This document shows positions 1-7,857 of a stretch of DNA of 64,000 nt, in pieces. The DNA is from Avibacterium paragallinarum (GTDB lineage: Bacteria; Pseudomonadota; Gammaproteobacteria; Enterobacterales; Pasteurellaceae): NCBI RefSeq assembly GCF_900450705.1, contig NZ_UGHK01000002.1, positions 1,368,970 to 1,432,969 of the forward strand, written 5' to 3'. Within the stretch, counting starts at the first letter, position 1, and every line of letters starts with the position of its first letter. The notes beneath the pieces were generated by a model, which made no database searches, had not been told where the DNA came from, and saw only the letters and a list, made by a program, of their open reading frames with translations. A program made the translations under genes and the position numbers.

Positions 1-39
1 GATTGAATGAAGTAAGAAAAAGCACTGCACTTTATTTTA

Positions 40-196
40 GGGGCTGTCCTAGATAACTAGACTAAACTCCCTTTAACCAATTGTTTTAAAATAGAAATTT
101 GACTTTTTATGTTGCTGTAATTAAAACGCCATTCACATTCCTTTAAATAAAGCTCAAAATGCGCTTTTGGGATACCATTAAATTTGCGTAAATGGC
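40..196 (-). mobile_element. IS1016-type (IS1595 family) insertion sequence, 3' remnant
   Basis: Begins with GGGGCTGTCCTAGATAAC, the style of terminal inverted repeat found on IS1016 elements. Read on the minus strand, the rest encodes the last about 50 residues of an IS1595-family transposase (HLRKFNGIPKAHFELYLKEC, then EWRFNYSNIKSQISILKQLV) ending in TAG near the terminus. Coding similarity stops after the CAT codon at 192-194, where the prophage end begins. The upstream three quarters of the transposase is not found anywhere in the window, so this is a dead fragment. Identification is from memory of the family's C-terminal motif. Confidence 0.8.
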
Positions 197-250
197 TGAA
201 GCCGTCCGCGAAAAATGAGAAAAGCATCCACATAACTTGAGAAAAAAATT
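197..250. other. Prophage right terminus with MuA-type binding sites
   Basis: Starts TGAAGCCGTCCGCGAAAAAT; the Mu right end as I recall it starts TGAAGCGGCGCACGAAAAAC. Two copies of TGAGAAAA occur at 216 and 238. The same core, read in the other orientation, recurs near the left end, which supports a shared transposase recognition sequence. The exact first base is inferred from this alignment. Confidence 0.65.
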
Positions 251-273
251 TCCCACGTTATGTGGATTTTTTT
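227..273 (+). terminator. Intrinsic terminator-like hairpin at the prophage right end
   Basis: TCCACATAAC (227-236) is perfectly complementary to GTTATGTGGA (257-266) and is followed by a run of seven T. It lies inside the terminus, so it may insulate the prophage from host transcription. The stem also contains part of the transposase-binding region, so the symmetry could serve either purpose. Confidence 0.5.
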
Positions 274-279
274 ATGATA

Positions 280-307
280 TTTAAACGCTATTTAAACCGC
301 TTTTAAA
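280..307. repeat. Phased TTTAAA array, right end
   Basis: TTTAAA occurs at 280, 291 and 302, an exact 11-bp period, with GC-rich spacers (CGCTA, CCGCT). From here to 442 I see no other feature apart from a ribosome binding site. Confidence 0.7.
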
Positions 308-442
308 CGATGCTGAAATAGACCTCCATACCTCCCCAGCTACATTGTTAGCCAGCCAGCTTAATTACCCGCTTATTTCCCCTTTACTCCTCGTCCCCAA
401 CGAGCAATGATGCCCCCAACATAAAACAACAGGGACATAAAA

Positions 443-721
443 ATGAAATTTAATACACGAGAATTTATTCAACACTTAACCACCAGACTTGAAAACCATC
501 ACGGCTTTAAAAATAGGGAATTTGTGCAAGGGAAACGCCGCTTTCAAGTCCGTCAAGATAGTTATCAAAATGAGCCAACAATTTATTTACTTTATATGCC
601 ACAAGGCACGCTGGTTGAACACTCTGAACATTGTCGCCAACGCGTTTCAATCGAGACTAACTTTGACATTGTCGCCCAGCAAATCGCTGACAAAATCGCA
701 AACATTTTAAGAGGGAAATAA
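443..721 (+). CDS. Hypothetical prophage protein, 92 aa
   Basis: Starts at ATG 443 after AGGGA at a good distance. The product is small, basic and without membrane segments (MKFNTREFIQHLTTRLENHH at the N-terminus, ending ADKIANILRGK). I do not recognise a family. It is oriented opposite to the late operon and is followed four bases later by the 62-aa gene at 725, so the two form a short plus-strand unit between the DNA methylase gene and the prophage right end. That is the place where transposable phages often carry accessory genes outside the lytic programme. Function unknown. Confidence 0.7.
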   Translation: MKFNTREFIQHLTTRLENHHGFKNREFVQGKRRFQVRQDSYQNEPTIYLLYMPQGTLVEHSEHCRQRVSIETNFDIVAQQIADKIANILRGK

Positions 722-724
722 GCA

Positions 725-913
725 ATGAAAAAAACAACTGAAAAAACCATCGCAAAAATATTAGAAACCATTGCAAAAGAGGTGGGGGATATTGAAACAT
801 TAGAGACCCGAATGAGCGACCATTTAGATTTTTATGATATGGGCGTATGGAATATCAAACGCCTTATGCGTGCGGCTTATGAGGCAGGCTATAAGGCGGG
901 CGTTGAAAAATAG
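725..913 (+). CDS. Small protein resembling the DUF6900 family, 62 aa
   Basis: The motif ETRMSDHLDFYDMGVWNIKR (about residues 27-46), followed by AAYEAGYKAG, matches my memory of DUF6900, a short family of unknown function often found on mobile elements (typical pattern ETRNSDSLDFHDVAVW). It starts four bases after the preceding gene with GAGGGA upstream, so the two are probably co-transcribed. It ends in the terminator hairpin shared with the convergent methylase gene. Family assignment is tentative. Confidence 0.7.
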   Translation: MKKTTEKTIAKILETIAKEVGDIETLETRMSDHLDFYDMGVWNIKRLMRAAYEAGYKAGVEK

Positions 914-936
914 GGGCGTTAGCCCCTTAATTTTTA
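906..936. terminator. Bidirectional terminator between convergent genes
   Basis: GGGGC (913-917), loop GTTA, GCCCC (922-926), with A-rich sequence on the left and TTAATTTTTA on the right. It lies between the stop codons of the 62-aa gene (plus) and the adenine methylase gene (minus) and can serve both. Confidence 0.65.
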
Positions 937-1788
937 GAATTTAAACACCAAATTATCCTCATAGCTAACCTGATAGTTTAACGATGTTTGAAGGACTATC
1001 CGCTCAGCTCCATCAAAGGCTTGCCAGTTATCCTTTTTTGTCTGCACCATATACGCAATAAACCGCACAAACTCTGACTTAGTGGAGCTAAAGAACACAT
1101 AAGGCGGTCGCGTTAGGTCAATAAGCTGCAAGAAATCAATCAAATCAAAATAATTTGCCATTTTATAGCTGTTTTGCTTGGTGCAAAGATAAGGCGAGTC
1201 TAACACAAACAGGGCTTTAGGGTTGTCGGCAAACTTAGGCAGAAGCTGTTGAAATGGCTCGCTGACTATCTCAAGCCCATCAAGGTAATCCTCTGCACTA
1301 GGATAATCAGCCAGCTTTATTCCATTCCAAAATGTCTTGCTAAATAGCTCCTCAAATGAGCTGACTTGTTGCCCACTGAAAAGCAACCAACTTGCAATGG
1401 TGTTGAGGTCTTTAAATCCCTTAAAATCATTGATTTTATTGATGATTTCTTGCTTTTTATTGTTATCTAATCGCTTGTTTTTGGGTACAATATCGCCAAC
1501 AATTTGAAGCAGTTCAGCTCGTAAACGATTTGTATCGCTTATGTGTTTTAACCTGTCGGCATAGCCATCAAAATCATTATAAATCACCCGTGCTTTGGAC
1601 TTGATACGCTTTGCCACATGGCTTAATAAACCACTTCCTCCAAAAGCATCGACAATCGTCCACCCCTCCCCATCATCAGAAATATGCTCATTTAAAACCT
1701 GTTTAAAGGCGTTTAAAAACAGCCGTTTTTGCCCAACGAAAGGCAGTGGTGCTTGTTTATAGTGAGTAGGATTTGTTTGATTTGCCAT
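934..1788 (-). CDS. Phage DNA adenine-N6 methyltransferase (Dam/D12-like)
   Basis: 284 aa. The N-terminal PLPFVGQKR (15-23) and DAFGGSGLL (about 47-55) fit the SAM-binding motifs of D12-class adenine methylases; DSPY (about 197-200) is the catalytic tetrapeptide, a DSPY variant of the usual DPPY. It presumably methylates phage DNA against host restriction and takes the place that mom occupies in Mu. The gene lies directly downstream of a Com-like gene. Its ribosome binding site (AAGGA) and ATG are locked in a perfect 11-bp inverted repeat (1784-1809), arguing for translational control. Target specificity cannot be read from sequence; no specificity domain other than the central insert is evident. 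Confidence 0.9.
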   Translation of the reverse strand: MANQTNPTHYKQAPLPFVGQKRLFLNAFKQVLNEHISDDGEGWTIVDAFGGSGLLSHVAKRIKSKARVIYNDFDGYADRLKHISDTNRLRAELLQIVGDIVPKNKRLDNNKKQEIINKINDFKGFKDLNTIASWLLFSGQQVSSFEELFSKTFWNGIKLADYPSAEDYLDGLEIVSEPFQQLLPKFADNPKALFVLDSPYLCTKQNSYKMANYFDLIDFLQLIDLTRPPYVFFSSTKSEFVRFIAYMVQTKKDNWQAFDGAERIVLQTSLNYQVSYEDNLVFKF

Positions 1789-1809
1789 AATTTATCCTTA
1801 AATTATGGC
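1784..1809 (-). promoter_or_regulatory. Translation-inhibitor stem-loop over the methylase start
   Basis: On the minus strand GCCATAATTTA pairs perfectly with TAAATTATGGC around a four-base AGGA loop. The loop holds the Shine-Dalgarno sequence and the 3' arm holds the ATG start codon. In Mu a comparable hairpin hides the mom start, and Com binds next to it to open the message. Here a Com-like gene (1856-1987) is the next gene upstream. Confidence 0.7.
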
Positions 1810-1855
1810 GTTCTGACGCTCAAGGCGTTCGGACACTCTGAGTTGTTTAAGTTGT

Positions 1856-1987
1856 TTAACGAGTAGGTTTAAATGTGTTTAAGGTTTTACACCGCACACA
1901 TTTAATTTCTAAATATTGATTATCTTTTGTGCGTGCAAGGAGCTTTTTACAGCACTTGCACCGCATTTCTTGCAAATCTTTTTGCAT
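1856..1987 (-). CDS. com: Com-like zinc-knuckle translational activator, 43 aa
   Basis: Starts at ATG 1987 (MQKDLQEMRCKCCKKLL) and ends at 1856. Two CxxC pairs, C10-x2-C13 and C30-x2-C33 (KCVRCKT), form a zinc knuckle like that of Mu Com, which binds mom mRNA and allows its translation. It is shorter than Mu Com (about 62 aa), lacking most of the C-terminal tail. It sits 67 bases upstream of the methylase start, matching the com-mom order in Mu. No strong Shine-Dalgarno sequence is visible (AGTGAGAAAGTTT). Too short to be found by simple length filters. Confidence 0.75.
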   Translation of the reverse strand: MQKDLQEMRCKCCKKLLARTKDNQYLEIKCVRCKTLNTFKPTR

Positions 1988-2079
1988 AAACTTTCTCACT
2001 TTACGCGGTTTTGTTACAATCCGCCCGTCTGGTCAGACAAAGCGGTCTCGGGTCTATGCAGGTGCTATCTGCTTAGGCT

Positions 2080-2109
2080 GATGTGGTAGAGGTCAGAGCC
2101 TACCACATC
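2080..2109. other. Strong hairpin upstream of com
   Basis: GATGTGGTAG (2080-2089) and CTACCACATC (2100-2109) form a perfect 10-bp stem with a 10-base loop. No T-run follows on either side, so it is not a classical intrinsic terminator. It lies between the tail operon end (2128) and com, and may be a processing or pause signal or part of the com promoter region. Nothing else is visible between 1988 and 2127. Confidence 0.55.
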
Positions 2110-2127
2110 GCCGCTTCTTCTTTTGCT

Positions 2128-2325
2128 CTAAACGTTTACTTCATTTTGCCCCTCCCAAATAATATCTAACTCATTTGAAATAACCTGATTATCCTCGTCT
2201 TTATGGTAAGAGCCATCGGCATTATGCCAATGCACTGCGGGCAGCTCCGAGTCTGTTTGCTCAACCACTAATAGCTTGCCAAATGGGCTTTCATAAACAA
2301 TTTCAGCGTAATTGCCGTTTCTTAA
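2128..2325 (-). CDS. Small tail-region protein without a standard start codon, about 65 aa
   Basis: An open frame reads RNGNYAEIVYESPFGKLLVV and ends NELDIIWEGQNEVNV at a TAG. It has natural protein composition and overlaps the end of the preceding gene as late phage genes often do. A good Shine-Dalgarno (GAGGTGA) lies six bases upstream of codon TTA at 2325-2323, exactly where a start would be expected; TTA is one change from TTG. Either it starts at a non-standard codon, is read by frameshift from the preceding gene, or is a recent null. Family not recognised. Confidence 0.4.
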   Translation of the reverse strand, partial: LRNGNYAEIVYESPFGKLLVVEQTDSELPAVHWHNADGSYHKDEDNQVISNELDIIWEGQNEVNV

Positions 2326-2599
2326 TGTAGATCACCTCTGAAAAATCTGTAGGATATTGCCGCCGTTTCACCTCGCTTTCATAGGCGGTTTTGCAATGGT
2401 CTTTGTCGAAAAACAGCCCATTCACCAGCCGAAACCAAAACCGCCAGCGGGCTTTGGGCTTGCTCTCTAACACGGCTCGGCGGTAACAACGGCTGGAAAA
2501 GGTTTCATCTGCCCCACCGCCCGTTAAGGCGTTGCAAAGTTGGTCGAGGGCAATCAAAACGTGATAGCCCCACGTTTTAAAGGGATTTTTCTTGCTCAT
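2303..2599 (-). CDS. Conserved phage tail-region protein of unknown function, 98 aa
   Basis: Start chosen at ATG 2599 (MSKKNPFKTWGYHVLIALDQ) because GAGGAA lies just upstream inside the end of the fibre-assembly gene; the overlap of 23 bases suggests translational coupling. The pattern LCNALTGGGADETFSSRCYRRA, then RWRFW and FFDKDHCKTAYESEVKRRQ, is typical of a short protein found at the end of many prophage tail operons whose role I do not know. Basic, rich in Arg and Trp, no signal peptide. Confidence 0.7.
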   Translation of the reverse strand: MSKKNPFKTWGYHVLIALDQLCNALTGGGADETFSSRCYRRAVLESKPKARWRFWFRLVNGLFFDKDHCKTAYESEVKRRQYPTDFSEVIYIKKRQLR

Positions 2600-3218
2600 T
2601 TTGGTATTCCTCATAGGTTTGCGACCAGCCGATTGACCAGTCATACTCAAGCGGATTTTCCGCTTGTTCTAACAAAATCTTGTGCATATAGGCGTTTTCA
2701 AACATTTTTTCTTTGAGCGTTTTCGCCGCGTTCCACACCGCTTTGAATTTGTCAAAATCCAGTGGCTCTGCGGTGTTATCCGCACAAATCAGGGTGAAAA
2801 TACGCGGCTCGCCGTTTTCTTCCGTTTTGCCGTTTAAGTCAAAATCCGCTTTGATTTCAACCAACGTGGCACGCCCTTTTTCGTCCGTATCCACCCATTT
2901 GCCGATTTCTGGTACATATACACCGCCGTTTACGCACGCATCGCGTTTGGCGTTGATTTGTAAGCGGATTTGGTTGCGTTGGTCGGTAAGCAGTTCGGCT
3001 TGTTTTTCCGTTGATAATACCCATTCCGCCCCGTTCCAACGGTGATATTCGCTCGGGGCATTGCCTTTATCGATAATGTTTCCATTCACCAGCACGGGAT
3101 TGATAAAAACCTTTTCGCTCGCTACCGCCGTTTCGCCACGTTGCGCCAAATCTTCCTCGTTCATCCGATTATCGCAACTGTAAAGGAAATCCCCCAATTT
3201 ATTAAAAACATAAAACAT
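2577..3218 (-). CDS. Tail fibre assembly protein with DUF4376 domain
   Basis: 213 aa, directly downstream of the tail fibre gene (8-bp gap). The N-terminal half resembles tail fibre assembly chaperones (YHRWNGAEWVLSTEKQAELL); the C-terminal half NAKRDACVNGGVYVP (about 89-103) with VEIKADFDLNGK fits DUF4376, a domain common in fibre-assembly proteins of Pasteurellaceae prophages. It likely assists folding or attachment of the fibre. Followed by an overlapping small gene. Confidence 0.8.
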   Translation of the reverse strand: MFYVFNKLGDFLYSCDNRMNEEDLAQRGETAVASEKVFINPVLVNGNIIDKGNAPSEYHRWNGAEWVLSTEKQAELLTDQRNQIRLQINAKRDACVNGGVYVPEIGKWVDTDEKGRATLVEIKADFDLNGKTEENGEPRIFTLICADNTAEPLDFDKFKAVWNAAKTLKEKMFENAYMHKILLEQAENPLEYDWSIGWSQTYEEYQNEQEKSL

Positions 3219-3226
3219 ATTTGCTC

Positions 3227-5110
3227 CTATTTAATTCCAATAACAAGATAGTTGGCTCTACCGTTTGTCCAGGAGCCTACGTCCATACCTCGCCCCTCAC
3301 CGTGCCAAGCTTGAGCTGTAACTGTTCGCCCTGTAACAAAACAACGTTGATAGTAAGATTTGCTTCTGCCTGATTCCTGAATATCCCATGGTTGTGTCCT
3401 TGGATCGTCAAAATTCATTGAGACAAAAAACTTACATTGTCCTTCGCTAAATGATGGAGGTAATGGCAAAGTGGCTCCGTGTTCAACTACACCCGTTAAC
3501 ACCGCCACTTTCCCATTCACCCAACTTTGATAGGCAACCGTCTCACCGCCTTGCTGAACGGTCGGGAACCTCACGTAGCGGTCAGGGTTTTCCTGGTTTG
3601 GATAGCGGTAGACAAAATTAAAGCGTGGGTCGGTTGCTGAGGCAGGATTGACTTCCCACTGCCAATAACCACCATCGGGTAGGATGGCACGGATGCGCCC
3701 CCAGGTGTTACTTTTAATCTCTACTCGTCCACTGGCAAAATAATTAACAGCCGATAAACTTGCGTTACCTGCGTCGCCTGTTTTTTTGTAAGTGCTGTCA
3801 GACTGAAAATGAAAGGTGTTGCTGTTGTCATCGTGCCAAATACCATCAATATTCTTGCTATTGATAAAATCTTTTGTATCTGCACTAAATCCCAGCATGT
3901 TATTATTAAGGTTAATGTCACCTCTAAATATCCCTCCTAACTCGGTCATAATCTGTTTTTGTCCGAGATAAGTGCCATTTGCGTCAAATGCCGTGGTAAA
4001 TATATCCCAAGCCTGATTGCCGTTATAACTACCATAACTAAAACCAATCCCTCTTGCGTGGGCGTTGGTGGTGTAGGATGGGTGTGTGATGTGCACCATC
4101 AAACTGGCAAGCGGCAGGTTGTTAAGTTTATCGCCGTTTGGTCGGTAAAAACCGCTGTAGGCATAACCCTCTGCCTTGGTGTAATCAATGGTCTTTTGGC
4201 GTATCTCACTCTTATCATCAGCACTCATTACCCAATTTGTCCAATTGCCGCCGACTTTACGACGGTTGAAAACTTGGCACGAATGAAACGTGGTAAACCG
4301 CTGAAAATATCCGTTGCCAAAGACCTCTAAAGCCCCATCACCTCTCTCAACGGGGTAATTTTTTGCTAGCGTTGCTTTAGACGAGCCAACAATATAATAA
4401 TTGCCGTCTGTGGTTATCTCATCAAGATTTTGGTCAGCACCGATGGGGGTAGTCAAATTATCCAGTCTCACCCAGCCATTCGCCCAATTGTTGTTGCTTT
4501 TAAGGCGTTTAAACATCTTACCGTTAGAGGCAAAATAGATTTGCTCATCTGCTGACAGTACAAGCAACACCCCGGATTGTTCTTCGGGATAATTGTTATT
4601 TGGCGTGTTGCGATAAGTTGAGTTGTGATAGATGCCTTTTACAGTGATGTCATTGAGATTATCGCTTGCGGTCAAGGCACGTTGGGCAAAATCCGCAATC
4701 TTATAGCCTGCTAAGGTTGTGGCTGGTGATTGTTTGCTTTCAGCCAAATTGTAAGCACTTTCGGCTTTATCAAACGCCGTTTTCACCGCCAACGCACTTG
4801 CCCCAAACACGCTTGATGCCATATTAATGCTATCAGTAAGTTGGATCAGCCCTTTTTGCGTAGTTGAGCCTTGCGGAAGGCTATGTGTATGTCCATCACT
4901 TTCCACGGCTTCGGTTGTAGTAGCACTTAATGGCTTAGGTCGCCCTTGCTGTTTTGTCGTTTCTAGCTGATTTTTAAGCCAAGAGGTACGGTTAGCCAGC
5001 TGTTTAATAGGTTTGTTGGTGATACCATCTTCACCACCATGTACAGGGTCATTTTCCTCAATTTGATAAATGCCTTTTTCCCATTTTTCTTGCTCTGTTA
5101 GATTTGCCAT
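3227..5110 (-). CDS. Tail fibre protein
   Basis: 627 aa. The N-terminus (MANLTEQEKWEKGIYQIEEN, then NKPIKQLANRTSWLKNQL) is the baseplate-attachment region typical of Mu/P2-type fibres in Pasteurellaceae. It is followed by a fibre repeat (STTQKGLIQLTDS, ALAVKTAFDKAESAYNLAES, about 82-130) and a long beta-rich shaft. The C-terminal about 110 residues, rich in Gly, Trp and Tyr, probably form the receptor-binding tip. Only one fibre gene is present, and no invertase, so host range is not switched by inversion as in Mu. It sits at the end of the I-fibre-assembly segment. Confidence 0.85.
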   Translation of the reverse strand: MANLTEQEKWEKGIYQIEENDPVHGGEDGITNKPIKQLANRTSWLKNQLETTKQQGRPKPLSATTTEAVESDGHTHSLPQGSTTQKGLIQLTDSINMASSVFGASALAVKTAFDKAESAYNLAESKQSPATTLAGYKIADFAQRALTASDNLNDITVKGIYHNSTYRNTPNNNYPEEQSGVLLVLSADEQIYFASNGKMFKRLKSNNNWANGWVRLDNLTTPIGADQNLDEITTDGNYYIVGSSKATLAKNYPVERGDGALEVFGNGYFQRFTTFHSCQVFNRRKVGGNWTNWVMSADDKSEIRQKTIDYTKAEGYAYSGFYRPNGDKLNNLPLASLMVHITHPSYTTNAHARGIGFSYGSYNGNQAWDIFTTAFDANGTYLGQKQIMTELGGIFRGDINLNNNMLGFSADTKDFINSKNIDGIWHDDNSNTFHFQSDSTYKKTGDAGNASLSAVNYFASGRVEIKSNTWGRIRAILPDGGYWQWEVNPASATDPRFNFVYRYPNQENPDRYVRFPTVQQGGETVAYQSWVNGKVAVLTGVVEHGATLPLPPSFSEGQCKFFVSMNFDDPRTQPWDIQESGRSKSYYQRCFVTGRTVTAQAWHGEGRGMDVGSWTNGRANYLVIGIK

Positions 5111-5118
5111 TTCCTATC

Positions 5119-5157
5119 CTTAAATTATCTTTAAATGCAGTTTAAATAGACATTAAA
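5119..5157. repeat. Phased TTAAA array between tail genes I and fibre
   Basis: CTTAAA 5119, TTTAAA 5130, TTTAAA 5141 and ATTAAA 5152: four units at an exact 11-bp spacing filling the 48-bp gap between the fibre start and the gpI stop. This is the clearest short example of the prophage-wide pattern. Confidence 0.75.
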
Positions 5158-5158
5158 A

Positions 5159-5728
5159 TTATGCTGAGCCATGATTGTATGCCCCGTTATAAGTCGCTTT
5201 GTTGTTATAGCGAATGGGCGTTGCTTTATAATCCAGCACAGCCAAAATGCAACGTGCGGGGGCAAAATTCAGCAATACTTTGCGAATTTCTGCTGATTGT
5301 TCGTTCGTGATGGGTTGATTTAAGCGGATAGCATAAGCCGCCCAACGTTCGTCTTGCGGTATGCGAGTCACTTCTTGGTGAGAGTCATAATTTCGGGCTT
5401 TTAATCCCTCATCTATTTCAATTTCGCCAAAACCTAATTGACGCAACACGTCACGAATTGCCCAAGGAGTGCCTTTATAACGATGCAGTTTTACCGCATT
5501 GCGGACAAGCTGACGTTTAGAGCTTTCGCTTTCTGCCACAAATAAGCCGTCATAACCTGTGACACTCCATTTTTCCGCTAAAAGCTCTATCCATTTATCA
5601 TCAAGCAATTCTACAAGGCTGGTCATAATTTGACGTTTTGCTTGCAAATCTAATTTCTTACCTAGCTCTGCAAGTGCGGTATATTTTTCAGAGGTTTTTA
5701 TGATGCTCGGATATTGTAGTTTAGCCAT
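5159..5728 (-). CDS. I: Phage tail protein I (baseplate)
   Basis: 189 aa, P2 gpI family. The motif YKGTPWAIRDVLRQLGFG (about 88-105) is diagnostic: these proteins complete the baseplate and connect it to the fibres. Start taken at ATG 5728 (MAKLQYPSI), which overlaps the gpJ stop by eight bases; an upstream ATG at 5743 in the same frame is possible. Part of the W-J-I run. Confidence 0.85.
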   Translation of the reverse strand: MAKLQYPSIIKTSEKYTALAELGKKLDLQAKRQIMTSLVELLDDKWIELLAEKWSVTGYDGLFVAESESSKRQLVRNAVKLHRYKGTPWAIRDVLRQLGFGEIEIDEGLKARNYDSHQEVTRIPQDERWAAYAIRLNQPITNEQSAEIRKVLLNFAPARCILAVLDYKATPIRYNNKATYNGAYNHGSA

Positions 5729-6833
5729 TTTGTCGTACCCCATTGATATTTAGGGTTATTTTGGTGCAGTTCGCCCATTCGGTCGCATTGAGGATCATTT
5801 TGGTCGGCTGTTGAATAGCTACGTCATACACGCCCTCAACGCGTAACACCTGCATTAATGCAGAGGGGACAACATCCATACCGAGTTTTTTAGTACGTTT
5901 CGCTAAATAATCCTGCAAGGCATCAAGAGCTTTGGTTTTCACAATATCTTCACGATACCCCTCAAGTAAGGTAAGTTCTGCCACGATTTGGTAGCTTTGC
6001 ACAATCGGATCTTTGACAATAACTACATCACAAAGCGGACGGCGATGCTCTGGACTTAAAGCGTCTATAATCGCCTGTTTAAGTCGTTCATCAGGCACAC
6101 CTGTTACGGTAAGTGGGTAGATATTTACCTTACCTCCTCCACCATTAATCACCTGTACATCGACAATTGCTTGTGATACTGTGCGAGTATGGTATTGATA
6201 AGCCGCAATAGAACCGCAAGTGCTAAAGGCTTCAGGTGCTTGCAAAATACGCTCACGGTAAGCCTCATCATCTTCTTCGGCAATGCCACCGCTTGTCGTA
6301 TCAATATTGCTAACCATAATGGTTTTATCGGTATTTAATGGCTGTTTTAATTGTTTTACCCGCCCAATTTCCCAACCATTGCCAATAGAGCCTGTTTTAT
6401 TGGCTTCTGCTTCAATTTCTACATAACTAATTAACGGGGTGATGACATCATCGGCAAGGGTGATAAAACTGAGTTCTGGAGTAACTACCACTTCTGTGCC
6501 TTTCGGTACTAAAATACTGCTGTGTTCACCCTCTACACTAAAACGCAACACACAACGAGCTGCCTTATCACGCAGACGGTAACAGCCAAAAGGTTCACCA
6601 CATAAATCCAACGCTAGTCCTACTGCAAATTGTGGAAAGGTTTGTAAGAATGCCTCATTAATCCCTTTGCGTACCAATAATTCTCGGTAAGCATAGGTTT
6701 GAATAATTGAACGCTCAATATGAGCAGGTTGTAAGGTTTTGCCTGTACGTTGTTCATAATCTACAATGGCATCACTTAAAATTTGTTTCACGTCCTCATG
6801 GACAATTTTCACATCGTCTTTTTGCCAACTCAT
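5721..6833 (-). CDS. J: Baseplate protein J
   Basis: 370 aa, P2 gpJ/Mu gp47 family, the wedge component that builds the baseplate rim. The pattern GGIAEEDDEAYRERILQAPE (about 181-200) and the GVPDERLKQAIIDALSPEHRRP stretch are family hallmarks. Start at ATG 6833 (MSWQKDDVK) chosen because it overlaps the gpW stop as ATGA, the usual coupling in this operon; an in-frame upstream extension lies within gpW. Confidence 0.9.
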   Translation of the reverse strand: MSWQKDDVKIVHEDVKQILSDAIVDYEQRTGKTLQPAHIERSIIQTYAYRELLVRKGINEAFLQTFPQFAVGLALDLCGEPFGCYRLRDKAARCVLRFSVEGEHSSILVPKGTEVVVTPELSFITLADDVITPLISYVEIEAEANKTGSIGNGWEIGRVKQLKQPLNTDKTIMVSNIDTTSGGIAEEDDEAYRERILQAPEAFSTCGSIAAYQYHTRTVSQAIVDVQVINGGGGKVNIYPLTVTGVPDERLKQAIIDALSPEHRRPLCDVVIVKDPIVQSYQIVAELTLLEGYREDIVKTKALDALQDYLAKRTKKLGMDVVPSALMQVLRVEGVYDVAIQQPTKMILNATEWANCTKITLNINGVRQNG

Positions 6834-7189
6834 AACTTCACCGCCGTTTGATAAATTTCTCGATATATTTCGTCTTTTAAATGCCACTCAATTAGACATT
6901 CAAAATGAGGAGCTTCACCAGTGATATTAACTCGTTCAACCCTGATACGAGGTTCCCATTGTACTAAGGCGTAGCTTATTTCACGCACGATATGAGGGAC
7001 AGCAATGTCTTCAGGCTGATCTAAATAATTGAAATGATCGCTGCCAAAGTGCGGTCGCAAAATATCCGAACCTTTAATTGTATTGAGAATATTGGAAATG
7101 CACTGATGAATATCTTCAATTCCTTGTAAAGGCTGTGGATTGTCTAATTCAGGGGCAAGTTGCCAATGAGTAGTTAATTGTGTATTCAT
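6830..7189 (-). CDS. W: Baseplate protein W (gp25-like)
   Basis: 119 aa, GPW/gp25 family, a lysozyme-like fold wedge protein conserved in contractile tails. Features: NTIKGSDILRPHFGSDHFNYLD (about 36-57) and IVREISYALVQWEPRI (about 68-83). Starts 56 bases after the gpV... gene's neighbour gap that holds two TTTAAA motifs; stop overlaps the gpJ start. Confidence 0.85.
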   Translation of the reverse strand: MNTQLTTHWQLAPELDNPQPLQGIEDIHQCISNILNTIKGSDILRPHFGSDHFNYLDQPEDIAVPHIVREISYALVQWEPRIRVERVNITGEAPHFECLIEWHLKDEIYREIYQTAVKL

Positions 7190-7224
7190 AGCCCTGAGGA
7201 TACAGGGCTGAGAGGAAAATTGGT

Positions 7225-7240
7225 TTTAAAGTCGTTTAAA
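7225..7240. repeat. Phased TTTAAA pair between V and W
   Basis: TTTAAA at 7225 and 7235 (10-bp spacing), each followed by G, in the 56-bp gap between the gpW start and the gpV stop. Confidence 0.5.
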
Positions 7241-7245
7241 GATTT

Positions 7246-7857
7246 TTATTTGGCGGCACTTGTATCGTTGCCATCTCCTTGCTCCGTATGCACGTGGTTT
7301 TTCAGGCTGATATTATCGGCTTTAATATCCCCACCTTTTGTCGCTAACGTGCCATTAATCACCGCCGCAGCACCACCTTCTCCGCCATATCCTGTCATTC
7401 CTTGCATATAGGTTAATTTCCCTTCTACAAGTAAATTACCCGCAGTTTTGGTTTCAGGGCTATCAAGCGTGATAAGGCTTGGGGATTTAACTAATACCGT
7501 TCCTACCGCATCAATCACTACATCACCTGTTGCCCTATTGTGTGAAATGGTTGTGCCGTTTTTAAATTTGAGCATAAACATCTCGCCATTCGCCACAGGC
7601 ACAGGGTCTTGTTGGTTATAGATTGCCCCTAGCACACAGCCACCTTCACCGCGAGCGTCTAAAATCAACGCCAACAATTCGCCGACATCAGGCAAGCAAT
7701 AAAATTGATTTCCGCCTGCATTAGGCACAGGGTAATGTAACCATGCGGTTTCTAAGTCATCAAGGGCAGGGATTTTGCACCGCACTTTATGGGTATTAAC
7801 ATCAACCGCAGAAACAATGCCCTCTTGATAGGTCGCGGTAAAATTATGGGTTTGCAT
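7246..7857 (-). CDS. V: Baseplate spike protein V
   Basis: 203 aa, P2 gpV family, the membrane-piercing spike. The N-terminal OB-fold region (GIVSAVDVNTHKVRCKIP) is followed by a beta-helix section and, near the C-terminus, NHVHTEQGDG. The HxH motif matches the iron-binding apex of the P2/phi92 spikes, where two histidines from each of three chains hold a metal at the tip. Overlaps the end of gpD by 14 bases. Confidence 0.85.
   Translation of the reverse strand: MQTHNFTATYQEGIVSAVDVNTHKVRCKIPALDDLETAWLHYPVPNAGGNQFYCLPDVGELLALILDARGEGGCVLGAIYNQQDPVPVANGEMFMLKFKNGTTISHNRATGDVVIDAVGTVLVKSPSLITLDSPETKTAGNLLVEGKLTYMQGMTGYGGEGGAAAVINGTLATKGGDIKADNISLKNHVHTEQGDGNDTSAAK

Noticed and set aside
280-307. 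CRISPR-like or iteron origin interpretation of the TTTAAA arrays
   Set aside because: Units are only six bases, spacers five bases, and arrays recur across the prophage; no cas genes and no replication initiator nearby.
2128-5110. Invertible fibre segment as in Mu
   Set aside because: Only one fibre and one assembly gene; no inverted gix-like pair and no gin recombinase was found.
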